64,000 nt of DNA. It comes from Dehalococcoidia bacterium. GTDB taxonomy: Bacteria; Chloroflexota; Dehalococcoidia; Lucifugimonadales; UBA826. The position numbers and the translations under genes are program-made. A model generated the notes under the pieces. The model was not told the origin of the DNA. It searched no databases and saw only the letters and a program-made list of their open reading frames with translations. This document shows positions 37,876 through 46,961 of this stretch, one piece after another; position 1 is the first letter of the stretch; every line of letters starts with the position of its first letter. The stretch is taken from positions 111,844 to 175,843 of the forward strand of contig JAPYSB010000004.1 of assembly GCA_029936675.1 (NCBI GenBank), written 5' to 3'.

Positions 37876-39204
37876 CTAGTCCTTGCTATTCTCTTTCCTT
37901 AGCTTTGCAACCCTGCGGGACCCGCCCATATCTGAGCCAGGCAATGGTACGGTCCCAATTATTTCGTCGGTTTTAAATTTATTTATCGTGTTTCTACTGT
38001 ACCCAAGCAATTCTTCTAATATGTGTTCGTTATCTTGACCAAGACAAGGTGCTGGATTGTGAGTTATTCGTCCTTGGTCGCTTCCGAATTTAAATATTGG
38101 TCCAGTCATGGGGTAGAGTCCCGCAGCTGGATGATCAACTATTTGGAAAAAGTTTCTTTCGTTTAAATGAGGGTCTGCATATGAATCTGCACCGCAATCT
38201 ATAACAACTCCCGAGGTTATACCTGCGGCTTGCAGAAGGGTTAGCGCATCATACCTATCTCGGGTAGAAGCCCATTCATTTATCGTAGCATCAAGGTGAT
38301 CATGGTTTTGAAGTCGGGCTTCCAAGGAATCCAGATCCGTGTCCTCTAAGGAGTTGTCCCCAATGATTGCTTTAAGTTGATACCATTCTTTATCTGTTTT
38401 GATACTTATTGCTATCCAATTATCATCTCCAGAACATTTATATACCCCCTGCGGGGCAAAATCTGGATGACGATTACCTCTCCGTTTTCTGATTGACGAT
38501 GTCATTTGATTCTCAAGGTATATTTCCCCGAGATGGGTCATAAAGGACTCGGCCTGCGACATATCTATGAATTGGCCTTTTCCTGTCTTTGCTCTATATA
38601 CCAAAGCTGAAGTAAGGGCCATTACCCCGTTAGTAGCGGAGACAGCATCCGGGTGATGAACCAGTGAATTCGAAGATTGGTCCATATCAGGATATCCTCT
38701 TAAATAAGAGTGTCCAGTAATTGCGTCTATTGCCATTCCCATACTGCGGTAGTTGGCATAGGGTCCGTCATTTCCATATCCTGGCATCAACATGTAGATG
38801 ATATCGGGTTTTATCTTTCTGACCTGCTCGTAGCTGAGCCCAAAATTTTCCATCACTGTACGTGCATAATTGCAAAAAACAACATCGCTCTGCGAAACCA
38901 GATCTTTGAAAGAATTTAACCCCGGCTGGGTTTTCAGGTCCAGGGTGAGGCTTTTTTTGTTTCGATTAATAGCGTTGAAATTTGACTGCCGGTTCCACGG
39001 TTCCTTCCCAGGGTCGTTATCGGGATATCCTCCAGCATTGGCAGGAGGATTTATTGGTCCTCTTCCGATTCTCTGAATCGATTCAATTTTAATTACCTCG
39101 GCTCCCATATCACCAAGTAGGGACCCACAAAACGGTCCAGCCCATATTTCAGACAGTTCAAGAGCTCTTATTGAAGATAATGGCTGATTCACTTCTGAAT
39201 TCAT
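37876..39204 (-). CDS. CaiB/BaiF (family III) CoA transferase, second of a pair
   Basis: Moves CoA between carboxylic acids, or acts as an acyl-CoA racemase, in this family. The 442 residues show LELSEIWAGPFCGSLLGDMGAEVIKIE at the N-terminus, LTLDLKTQPG, DVVFCNYARTVMENFG and GKGQFIDMSQAESF. The residue aligned with the catalytic aspartate of formyl-CoA transferase is glutamate (in SQAESF). A C-terminal extension of about 60 residues exceeds the usual length of 400. It overlaps the first CoA transferase gene by 4 nt (ATGA). Confidence 0.9.
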   Translation of the reverse strand: MNSEVNQPLSSIRALELSEIWAGPFCGSLLGDMGAEVIKIESIQRIGRGPINPPANAGGYPDNDPGKEPWNRQSNFNAINRNKKSLTLDLKTQPGLNSFKDLVSQSDVVFCNYARTVMENFGLSYEQVRKIKPDIIYMLMPGYGNDGPYANYRSMGMAIDAITGHSYLRGYPDMDQSSNSLVHHPDAVSATNGVMALTSALVYRAKTGKGQFIDMSQAESFMTHLGEIYLENQMTSSIRKRRGNRHPDFAPQGVYKCSGDDNWIAISIKTDKEWYQLKAIIGDNSLEDTDLDSLEARLQNHDHLDATINEWASTRDRYDALTLLQAAGITSGVVIDCGADSYADPHLNERNFFQIVDHPAAGLYPMTGPIFKFGSDQGRITHNPAPCLGQDNEHILEELLGYSRNTINKFKTDEIIGTVPLPGSDMGGSRRVAKLRKENSKD

Positions 39205-40421
39205 ATGATATTTTCCATAGCCAGCATTTCCATTTGGTCATCAGAGAATTCCAATAGTTTCCTAAGCACTTCATTTGTATTTTGGCCGAGTTGAGGAGCC
39301 GCTTTAAGCGATGAGGTGGGGGCATTTGAAAATCGGAAAGGATCACCTGTCATGCGTAAGGTTTGCCCGTTCGGGTGATCCACATTTTGAAAAAAACCTC
39401 TTTCATGAAATTGTTCGTTTTTGTGAACTTCTTCAGGCGGGAGGATTGGTGATCCAGGAACTCCAGCGGCCTGGACGGCCCGAAAAATTTCCTCCCTAGT
39501 TTTATCGTCCAGCCAAGCTTGGAAAATAGCTTCTAATTCTTCTTGATTTTCTGATCTTTTGATGGTGTCCTCATATTTTGGATTTACCATCAGATCTTCT
39601 CTATCAATCATTTTGGCTATATTTGGCCACATTCTTGGGCCTAAAGGAAGAAAGCTAAAATACCCATCTTTACATCGGAAAGTTCCCACTGCATATGGTT
39701 CACGAGCACCAGCCGCGGAGGTTCTCGGTTCCGATCTCAGGTCGGGTTCGCCAGCATATATAAATGGTGCTCTTCTACCGATTTGGTGAGGGTGACCCGC
39801 CATGCATTCTTGGATGGAAATATCTAACCAGTCTCCCTGACCAGTAAGAGTTCTCTTAAATAAAGCCGCTGTAGTTGCAGCCGCGGCAGCGTTACCTGCA
39901 AAATATTGGGCTATTTCCCCCGAATATCGGAGAGGTTCTCTCTCAGGTAAACCCTCTCTATACATAGCCCCTGTCATAGCAAATAGGGTTAATTCATCGT
40001 AGTGAAAGTTTTTGTATGGTCCCGTTTGGCCGTAAGGCGTAATTGAGGTGAAAATAATCGACGGGTTAGATTTCTTAATTTGGTTGTATGCTAGCCCAAT
40101 TTTGTCTAAATGCCCTGGTTTTTGGGTTTCGACGACGACATCGCAAACTTTCATCAAAGCGGCCAAAATGTTTTGGCCCTCCACGGCATCTAAATTTATC
40201 GTGATGCTTTTTTTCCCTGCATTCAAATGGAGGAACAGGGGGCTGTCACCACTCTGATTATTTGGGTTACTGTTGGTCCATTTTCGGAGTGGGTCCCCAC
40301 TCAATGGCTCCACTTTAATCACTTCACATCCGTACAATCCAAGTGTTTTTGCACAGAAAGAGGCAGCCAACCTGTCCGACAGGTCCAAAACTATAATTTC
40401 TTCAAGGGCACCATAAGGCAT
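39201..40421 (-). CDS. CaiB/BaiF (family III) CoA transferase, first of a pair
   Basis: A 406-residue family III CoA transferase. Landmarks are LDLSDRLAASFCAKTLGLYGCEVIKVEP, SITINLDAVEG, DVVVETQKPGHLDKIGL and QGDWLDISIQECM, again with glutamate at the catalytic-aspartate position. Sequence identity with its neighbour is low, so the pair may form a heterodimer or act in sequence. It is first in an operon of four behind a TTGACA promoter. Substrate is unknown. Confidence 0.9.
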   Translation of the reverse strand: MPYGALEEIIVLDLSDRLAASFCAKTLGLYGCEVIKVEPLSGDPLRKWTNSNPNNQSGDSPLFLHLNAGKKSITINLDAVEGQNILAALMKVCDVVVETQKPGHLDKIGLAYNQIKKSNPSIIFTSITPYGQTGPYKNFHYDELTLFAMTGAMYREGLPEREPLRYSGEIAQYFAGNAAAAATTAALFKRTLTGQGDWLDISIQECMAGHPHQIGRRAPFIYAGEPDLRSEPRTSAAGAREPYAVGTFRCKDGYFSFLPLGPRMWPNIAKMIDREDLMVNPKYEDTIKRSENQEELEAIFQAWLDDKTREEIFRAVQAAGVPGSPILPPEEVHKNEQFHERGFFQNVDHPNGQTLRMTGDPFRFSNAPTSSLKAAPQLGQNTNEVLRKLLEFSDDQMEMLAMENII

Positions 40422-40457
40422 ATTTCAGATATAAACTCTAGCTAAATAGTAAGTGCC

Positions 40458-40486
40458 ATTGTCCATATGTAGGTAAGGGGTGTCAA
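40458..40486 (-). promoter_or_regulatory. Candidate promoter of the CoA-transferase operon
   Basis: Minus-strand TTGACA -35 (40481-40486) and GACAAT -10 (40458-40463) with a 17 nt spacer, about 40 nt before the first CoA transferase. Confidence 0.6.
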
Positions 40487-40546
40487 ACTTAAAGGTCCAG
40501 TTCAAAAAGTGGCGGCACAAATCCCAAATCGGCAATTACAAATTTC

Positions 40547-43500
40547 CTATAAATCCCGCACCTTCATGATAATAACCCCTTCGGCGTCATATATTTTCTC
40601 GAGTTTTCCACCCAAACCTTCGTATATCTTTCTCAACCCATTACTAGGGTAGTACAGTTTTTCGACCTCTCCTATCACTATATATTTGACCCCGTATTTG
40701 TCTATAAGATTTCCTGCTAACTCAAAACCAGGTGTGGTGTAAATAGAATTAACATCGGCCATTCGAGAGTTTATTTCATTGCGATATTCCCATCTTTGTT
40801 GTTGCTGATGCCATTCCCACCCTATGACGGTTGGCAGGCCTGTATGGATCGAGATTCTGCCACCCCACCGATAAGTTGGAGTCACCCCTTCCAAAATGAC
40901 TGGTGATCCTTCGATGTTATCTCTAAGCCAACGGATTGCTGCCATATCGGCGGATAAGTTTATGTCACCCTTTTCATCCTTATAAATGCCATCTTTCATG
41001 AACTCATATCCGTCAAGCGTAAATGCTGTTACTGATTTGTAGAAACGGTCTTGTAATCTATCGGCCGTTCCAAAGGCTGTATAAATCAGGCTGCTCGACA
41101 CAAGTAGAAATATAAAAATGGCCCAGCAGTATGAAAAAGTGGATTTAAGTGAAAAGGATAATTGGTTGATTAAATTGTATAAGAAGTAGGCTGCCGCTAT
41201 ACCCAGAATAATCCAAACATGTAGATAAAACTTAAATACTGTGTTCATCCTGTCGATATCCCCTTCAATTCTCCAGATATCTACACCTATCACCACAGAG
41301 AAAGCCCCGATGGCAAGCAGGCAAGGAAAAAATGAATCAGAGTAGGAAGATTTGGAGTTTTTAAATACAAAGAAGCAAGAACTAACTAACAGGAAAATCA
41401 TCAGAATAGATAGAGGAATAGCGCCTCCTAAAATTCCGGATGACAATGCGACTATGAGATATCCGAAGAGCAAGACGGTAATCAAGATTAAGGCGAGAAA
41501 TTTGGGATGGGATCTGTATAGTTTTTTTGTTAGAGGTTTAGCCGAAAATTGAATTGAGTTTTGGTGAGTTATGAACGGATACACTGAATAGAGACACCAA
41601 GAGAAGGCTATTGCTAAGAATAAACCGTTTATTGATATAAATTGGAGGAAGGTCGTTGTATTTGTTGTTCTTTCTATCCAATTGAAAAAAGTTACCGAAT
41701 TAAGATGATAAGGAAGGAATGAGAAGTAAGCTAAAGTCAGGACATAAGTAGATTTCCAAACCACCTTAAAAAGTGTCAAAGAATTTAATCCTCCTATTTG
41801 TCTGAGTTCAGCTATCAATAAAGATCCGATAGCTATAGCTATATAAATAGGCACGTCCCACGTGTTTACGGCCGCCAAGCATCCTACAGACAAGCCTAGG
41901 ATTGATAAAGTTGGCAAGGATTTCCACCATATATTGCTGATGTTATTGCGCGTTATATGTAGGGATAGACCCACTACCAGAAGGGTAAATGGTATGGAAA
42001 TTAAATGAGCATGAAGGTCCGCAAAAAGGAACGTAAAGAAAGGGAATTCTGTAATTTCATGCCCAGGTGGGTCAGGATGCATCATTCGACTACTCCTCCA
42101 GTAGTCAAAGTCTGTAAAAATATTGGATCCAAATCTTACAGAATCCCAAACTTGGTAAAGTCCATCAAGATTACCTAAAACACATACGAAAAGAATAGAA
42201 ATTATTCCTGCTATTACAGGATTTATTTTGTTCGGGTTTTTCTTTCTGGAAAGGATGTTTCTTCCTATTGAATACACAGAACAGGTAGACAAAGCGAAGA
42301 AAGTCGCGATCGCCAAGTTATAGGCTATTTCTGTTGTAATCCCAGTCAGATGGATCAAAGAGGCTACTACGAACTGACCCCAGTAGTAGTAATTCAAGTA
42401 TCCTCCTGAAAACCACGGGTCATATGGAGGCATATAGGTCGATTTAATCACCGCATTGAGGTAAGCCAAATCCATTGGTTTTTCCCCGCCCCTGTAAGGG
42501 TGCCAAAGGTCAGGGTTCATCATTCGGATAAGAGTGAATGCTAAAAAAGAGCCGAGAAACAAGATTTCCAGGCTTATTATTTTTGGCCAATTCGCTGAGA
42601 GATATTTGAGAATTTCCCGATATTTTTTAATTGTTATCAATATTGAAATCATGGATACCAAAGCTATGCTGAGCCAGAGAGAAGATTTGCCAAATCCCAT
42701 TATGTGTAAGCTAGACAATATCCAGGCTATAAAGCACACCATTAGTAAACCCAATGTTTTCGCAAACAAGAATCCTTTGTCGTCAAATGTGGAAAACATA
42801 AGATAACCAATGGGAAATGAAATTAATGAAATAAGTGTCAGACAGGCTATCCAAAAAAAGATGGGGTACCGGTTTGATGTAGAATCGGTGTGAATTATAT
42901 TAGACCAGGTCCCCCCTTTTTCTTGACCTGCTTTAGTTGAGTCAGACATCATCAAATGGGTCGTCTTTTCTTTGCTGATGGGATCGACTTTGTATTGATT
43001 ATCAGATATGAAATCCATGGAATTTTGTTCAATGATGGTTTTTAATTTAGGACCTTCTAGTTTTTCAAAATTTAAAAAAATGATTACTTTAGGGTGGTCA
43101 TACACTGAAAAACTTTCGTCTGCAAAACCACCATTAATACTGATTCCGTCTTCGGAAAAAATAGCTTCACCTACGGATGGTAGATTGGGTCTGGAAAAAG
43201 AATCTTCATCAATTTTGATGTTTGCGAAAGACATATGTGAACTTTCTATATGAACAGGTTTGAATCCTAAATCACCCGAGAATAAAGCGTTGTAGTACCC
43301 GGTCATCAGAGGGTAACGTTCTGGAATTCGGGTGACCGTGCCATAGAGGCGATTACTGAAAATTATTAAATAATCTGCTTCTGATAAGGATTCAGCCATT
43401 TTATTTAATTTGGGGAGGGTATCTGGATCGTATATGGGGAGCTCACTCACATGGTATTTTTCCAAGTCAGGAAGGCTTTCTTCCCAATGTTCTTTTAGTA

Positions 43501-44956
43501 AGGAAGAGTTACGTGGTACGTTCTCGTTTATCCAATTGGAGGCCGCAACCCCAGGATGTGGTGTGGCATATATATTTTGGAAGGCTAACCCAAATGTAAT
43601 GGTGGAAAATATGACTAAAATAGACCCAAGGTACCCTAACTTTTTGATGGAATTTCTGGGGCTACGTGTTAGCTGTACTAAGAAAGTGCTCCCAAGTATT
43701 ACCAACAATGGGATTATTGGGAGTAAATATCTTGTGAATTTAACTTCGAAGCTGCCAACGATGAGAGCATAAGGAATTACCCAAGAAAGAATTAGTGTGG
43801 TCTCTAACGACTTGGACCCCCTTAATAAAAAGTTGATTATTAGGATGAAAAATGCAAGGCCAGAGGCAACCAAAATCATCAGGATTGAATTCGATGAGGT
43901 TAATAAAAAGCCAAGGGCGAAGACCGTTGCAACAGTGAACGTTCCTAGTATCCAGTGTCTTTTAGATACCAAAGCCGAAATCACCCCTATCAGGCCTAAT
44001 ATCGTAAGCGGCCATCCTAGTCCCCATCGACCTAATTGAGTGATTTGGTATAAGTAAGGAGTCGTGTCTATATATTGTCTTGTATATGGATAATCTCTGA
44101 TTCTTCGTACCATTTCTGACTGTTCTGTGGTGTCAGCAATAAATTGGTTCCAATCAAGAATTGCGTAAGGCTCGGCTAGTATGAAAGTAATTAACCCTAT
44201 AAGTAGACCTATACCCAGGTTTTTTATCGCTATGGATATTGGGAATATATTCATTCGGGGCTCAAAGTAATAGGCAATGGAACCTATCAGGTGGGAGAAA
44301 AAGAACACACCTAGAATTGGAAAAAAACTTATCTTTGATGCTAAACCTAACCCAATCAATATCCCGGCTATCACAGAGTCTCGAAGCCTGCCTTTTTGGG
44401 CAACTCGATAAAGGAAAAATAAAGTCCATACAGCAAAGAGAGATACAAAAGTGTCAAAAGCAAAAAAATTCGATAACTGAATGTGTATAACAGAAAATGA
44501 CACCAATAAAGATGCCATAAGGCTAACTCGATTACCGAAACATACCTTTGCTAAAAGTGCGGTTCCAGCTATGGTCCCAAGGTCAGCCAAGGTAGAAAGA
44601 GACCTGGCCATACTTCTAGGATCAAATATCTCAGATCCAGTAAGTGCTGCCCAAATTGATTGAAGGATCTCTAACAAATAAATCGGTAAGCTTCCGTAAG
44701 GGAACCAATGGGGGTTCCAGGTGCTTGCTGAGCGGTCAAATAATACTGAAAGGTTCGAAAGTGAAGGGAACTCAATTTCCCAAACTTTCATTAAAATGGC
44801 CCGTTCATCAGGGTGGGGAGTAAAACCAAAGCCCTGGTCCCAATTTATGCCATTAAAGCGCAAAAGGGAGGCGATGGATAGTATTAGTATCAAAGCCAAC
44901 CAATATGTTTTTTCAGGACTCTTAGTCAATAAAGTTTTTAGGTTTTTTCTACTCAT
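40547..44956 (-). CDS. Giant PMT/GT39-like plus Chlor_Arch_YYY (DUF2298) membrane protein
   Basis: A 1469-residue polytopic membrane protein in two halves. The N-terminal half (about 1-690) resembles a GT39/PMT-type glycosyltransferase, with the acidic pair in PHPDERA near residue 50. It has about 11 hydrophobic segments and a soluble loop. The C-terminal half is of the Chlor_Arch_YYY type, named for the tyrosine triplet seen here in GGYLNYYYWGQF. It ends with a soluble stretch containing GGRISIHTGLPTVIGWEWH. Such proteins are known mainly from Chloroflexi and archaea. They are presumed to transfer polyprenyl-phosphate-linked sugars at the membrane outer face, which is inference. Confidence 0.9.
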   Translation of the reverse strand: MSRKNLKTLLTKSPEKTYWLALILILSIASLLRFNGINWDQGFGFTPHPDERAILMKVWEIEFPSLSNLSVLFDRSASTWNPHWFPYGSLPIYLLEILQSIWAALTGSEIFDPRSMARSLSTLADLGTIAGTALLAKVCFGNRVSLMASLLVSFSVIHIQLSNFFAFDTFVSLFAVWTLFFLYRVAQKGRLRDSVIAGILIGLGLASKISFFPILGVFFFSHLIGSIAYYFEPRMNIFPISIAIKNLGIGLLIGLITFILAEPYAILDWNQFIADTTEQSEMVRRIRDYPYTRQYIDTTPYLYQITQLGRWGLGWPLTILGLIGVISALVSKRHWILGTFTVATVFALGFLLTSSNSILMILVASGLAFFILIINFLLRGSKSLETTLILSWVIPYALIVGSFEVKFTRYLLPIIPLLVILGSTFLVQLTRSPRNSIKKLGYLGSILVIFSTITFGLAFQNIYATPHPGVAASNWINENVPRNSSLLKEHWEESLPDLEKYHVSELPIYDPDTLPKLNKMAESLSEADYLIIFSNRLYGTVTRIPERYPLMTGYYNALFSGDLGFKPVHIESSHMSFANIKIDEDSFSRPNLPSVGEAIFSEDGISINGGFADESFSVYDHPKVIIFLNFEKLEGPKLKTIIEQNSMDFISDNQYKVDPISKEKTTHLMMSDSTKAGQEKGGTWSNIIHTDSTSNRYPIFFWIACLTLISLISFPIGYLMFSTFDDKGFLFAKTLGLLMVCFIAWILSSLHIMGFGKSSLWLSIALVSMISILITIKKYREILKYLSANWPKIISLEILFLGSFLAFTLIRMMNPDLWHPYRGGEKPMDLAYLNAVIKSTYMPPYDPWFSGGYLNYYYWGQFVVASLIHLTGITTEIAYNLAIATFFALSTCSVYSIGRNILSRKKNPNKINPVIAGIISILFVCVLGNLDGLYQVWDSVRFGSNIFTDFDYWRSSRMMHPDPPGHEITEFPFFTFLFADLHAHLISIPFTLLVVGLSLHITRNNISNIWWKSLPTLSILGLSVGCLAAVNTWDVPIYIAIAIGSLLIAELRQIGGLNSLTLFKVVWKSTYVLTLAYFSFLPYHLNSVTFFNWIERTTNTTTFLQFISINGLFLAIAFSWCLYSVYPFITHQNSIQFSAKPLTKKLYRSHPKFLALILITVLLFGYLIVALSSGILGGAIPLSILMIFLLVSSCFFVFKNSKSSYSDSFFPCLLAIGAFSVVIGVDIWRIEGDIDRMNTVFKFYLHVWIILGIAAAYFLYNLINQLSFSLKSTFSYCWAIFIFLLVSSSLIYTAFGTADRLQDRFYKSVTAFTLDGYEFMKDGIYKDEKGDINLSADMAAIRWLRDNIEGSPVILEGVTPTYRWGGRISIHTGLPTVIGWEWHQQQQRWEYRNEINSRMADVNSIYTTPGFELAGNLIDKYGVKYIVIGEVEKLYYPSNGLRKIYEGLGGKLEKIYDAEGVIIMKVRDL

Positions 44957-45012
44957 TATTTCACTGGTTGATTCTATAATTCTTTACCAACTTGCTACCT
45001 TATATCAGATGA

Positions 45013-45040
45013 TTGACTGAGTTGACCATTGAGGTAAAAT
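45013..45040 (+). promoter_or_regulatory. Candidate promoter of the esterase-rhodanese-sulfotransferase run
   Basis: TTGACT (45013-45018) and TAAAAT (45035-45040) with a 16 nt spacer lie 58 nt before the esterase start, in the divergent gap with the YYY gene. Confidence 0.5.
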
Positions 45041-45098
45041 CCTTTGGCTTGCGATGTGATGTATTGCGTCCTTTTCTGAATTTGGCAGGAGTAAAAAT

Positions 45099-46019
45099 AT
45101 GGGAGTGGACAGAGATTATAGATGTCGGGTCACCAAACCAGAAGACTTTAACGAATTTTGGGGATTGGTCCTAGATGAACTTTCATCAATCGAACTTAAT
45201 GTTGAGTGTGAAAAAGATGAGCTCAGGTCCGATAGTGAGGTTACTGTATATCAAATCTTTTATGATAGTTTAGATCATGTGCGAATATCCGGTTGGTACT
45301 CTGTCCCTAATACTCCAGTTAATCGATTACCGGCCATTTTGCTTGTTCCTGGTTACCAAAGCGACCCACCAATTCCTAAAGATTGGTCTGCCAAAGGATA
45401 TGCTTGTTTATCAGTAAATCCCAGAGGGAAAGTCAGGAGTAGAAGTCAATTTGATCCTGGGTATCCCGGGTTGCTAACCCATCGGATAGTAGATAAGAAT
45501 ACATACTCTTATCGGGGTTTTTATGCCGATGCTTGGCGAGGAATTGATTTTTTGTTGAGTAGAGGAGAAGTGGATAGCGAGAGGATTGGTGTGGCTGGTA
45601 GTAGCCAAGGCGGTGGCCTAGCCATCACCACATCAGCTATAAGGAAAGAAATCAAAGCTGCTTCCGCAGGTGCTCCATATTTGTGTGGATTTATGGACGC
45701 CATAGAGTTAACAGACACTTATCCCTACCAAGAGATTAATGACTATCTTCGTACCTACCCTGACAGATTAGAAGAAGTTGAGAGCACTCTGGCTTATTTT
45801 GATGGTATATCGTTTGCCGATCAAATTGACTGCCCAATTATCGTGAACTTAGGATTGCAAGATAACGTGTGCCCTCCTGAGACAGGGTATGCGCTTTTTG
45901 AGACTATAGGAAGTAAAGATAAAAAACTTTTTGAATATGAAGGCCATGGACACGAGGCCGGAAGATACGTACATTCAGGCATCATGGATCAGTTTTTTGA
46001 TAAGCATTTGAAAGGTTAG
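45099..46019 (+). CDS. Acetyl xylan esterase/cephalosporin deacetylase-like (CE7) alpha/beta hydrolase
   Basis: A 306-residue alpha/beta hydrolase like the AXE1 group, which removes acetyl groups from sugars or similar esters. The nucleophile is in GSSQGGG; the aspartate is in LGLQDNVCPPETG and the histidine in EGHGHEAG. The helper segments SVNPRGK and SYRGFYADAWRGIDFL also fit. AGGAG with 7 nt spacing supports the ATG. It is first in a run of six plus-strand genes, and its neighbour is a degenerate copy of it. Confidence 0.88.
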   Translation: MGVDRDYRCRVTKPEDFNEFWGLVLDELSSIELNVECEKDELRSDSEVTVYQIFYDSLDHVRISGWYSVPNTPVNRLPAILLVPGYQSDPPIPKDWSAKGYACLSVNPRGKVRSRSQFDPGYPGLLTHRIVDKNTYSYRGFYADAWRGIDFLLSRGEVDSERIGVAGSSQGGGLAITTSAIRKEIKAASAGAPYLCGFMDAIELTDTYPYQEINDYLRTYPDRLEEVESTLAYFDGISFADQIDCPIIVNLGLQDNVCPPETGYALFETIGSKDKKLFEYEGHGHEAGRYVHSGIMDQFFDKHLKG

Positions 46020-46026
46020 AGAACAA

Positions 46027-46944
46027 ATGAATGACAACAGACCATTAGATTTTGGCCAATTTTGGTACTCCTTAGGAAAAGAATTGAGTGAGGTGCCGAT
46101 AGCTGCAGAGACGGAAACCCTTCCCATGCGTTCAACAGATTTTGCAGATCTATACGGGATTCATATTTCAAGCATAGGCCCATACACGATATATGGCTAC
46201 CTGAGTATTCCGAAAGGGGATGGCCCTTTTCCTGTTATTTATTATGTGCCTAAAAATGCCAGTGTTTTGGAAATAATCCCACAGGGAACTTCCAATCAAA
46301 TAAGAAGTAGATATATTACTTTTTCACTAGCCTGCCGTGGAATGAGAACTGCAGATAGCCCATATGCGGCTATGTATCCAGGACAGCTTACTGAAGGAAT
46401 AGAATCTCTCTCTTCGTACATTTACAGGGGAGTAGTCGCGGATACTCTTAGAGGACTAGATTTTTTGTTGACATGCCCAATGATTGATAAGTCGGCAATT
46501 GTCGCCTGGGGAAATGACAACGCTTTGCTGGCAGGAGCACTACATGGTGCAGTAACCCACATAGTTTCAACTCCCTCATTTTTATATGACACAATTAACC
46601 AGGCCTCCAGAACTTCTTCATACCCTCTTGAGGAGTTTAATGATTATCTTCGGCACAACCCAGAAAGAAAAGGCCAGATATCGGAAATTCTTAGTTATTA
46701 TGATTTGAGATTTCATTGTTCGGCTATAACCGCTGAATCCCTCATTATGGCCGATTATGACGGAGGTCTTTTTGACAAAAAAACCCTGCGGAACCTCACA
46801 GAAAATATGAATGGTGCAGTTACAGTTCACCCCTCTGAACGATCCAGTTATAAAGATGGTATGTTCTGTGAGAAATGGATCACAGATAAATTATTTGGTA
46901 AAGACGCAACACCCATAGTTCCTAACCATTGGAAGCTAGAATAA
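46027..46944 (+). CDS. Degenerate CE7-like paralogue lacking the catalytic serine and histidine
   Basis: A 305-residue intact frame that aligns along its whole length with the preceding esterase: SYIYRGVVADTLRGLDFLL matches SYRGFYADAWRGIDFLL, and EEFNDYLRHNPER matches QEINDYLRTYPDR. The nucleophile elbow GSSQGG has become GNDNAL, so the serine is replaced. The histidine end GHGHEAG is replaced by a PSERSSYKDG-like segment. It cannot be a normal serine esterase and may be a pseudoenzyme partner of its neighbour. A weak ribosome-binding site precedes the ATG, 7 nt after the esterase stop. No frameshift or stop is present, so it is not a decayed gene. Confidence 0.8.
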   Translation: MNDNRPLDFGQFWYSLGKELSEVPIAAETETLPMRSTDFADLYGIHISSIGPYTIYGYLSIPKGDGPFPVIYYVPKNASVLEIIPQGTSNQIRSRYITFSLACRGMRTADSPYAAMYPGQLTEGIESLSSYIYRGVVADTLRGLDFLLTCPMIDKSAIVAWGNDNALLAGALHGAVTHIVSTPSFLYDTINQASRTSSYPLEEFNDYLRHNPERKGQISEILSYYDLRFHCSAITAESLIMADYDGGLFDKKTLRNLTENMNGAVTVHPSERSSYKDGMFCEKWITDKLFGKDATPIVPNHWKLE

Positions 46945-46961
46945 ATTTCTTGGAGTTTGAA

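Noticed and set aside
45099..46944. Second esterase-like gene as a decayed pseudogene
   Set aside because: Its frame is intact over the full length with conserved fold segments, so a pseudoenzyme is more likely than decay.
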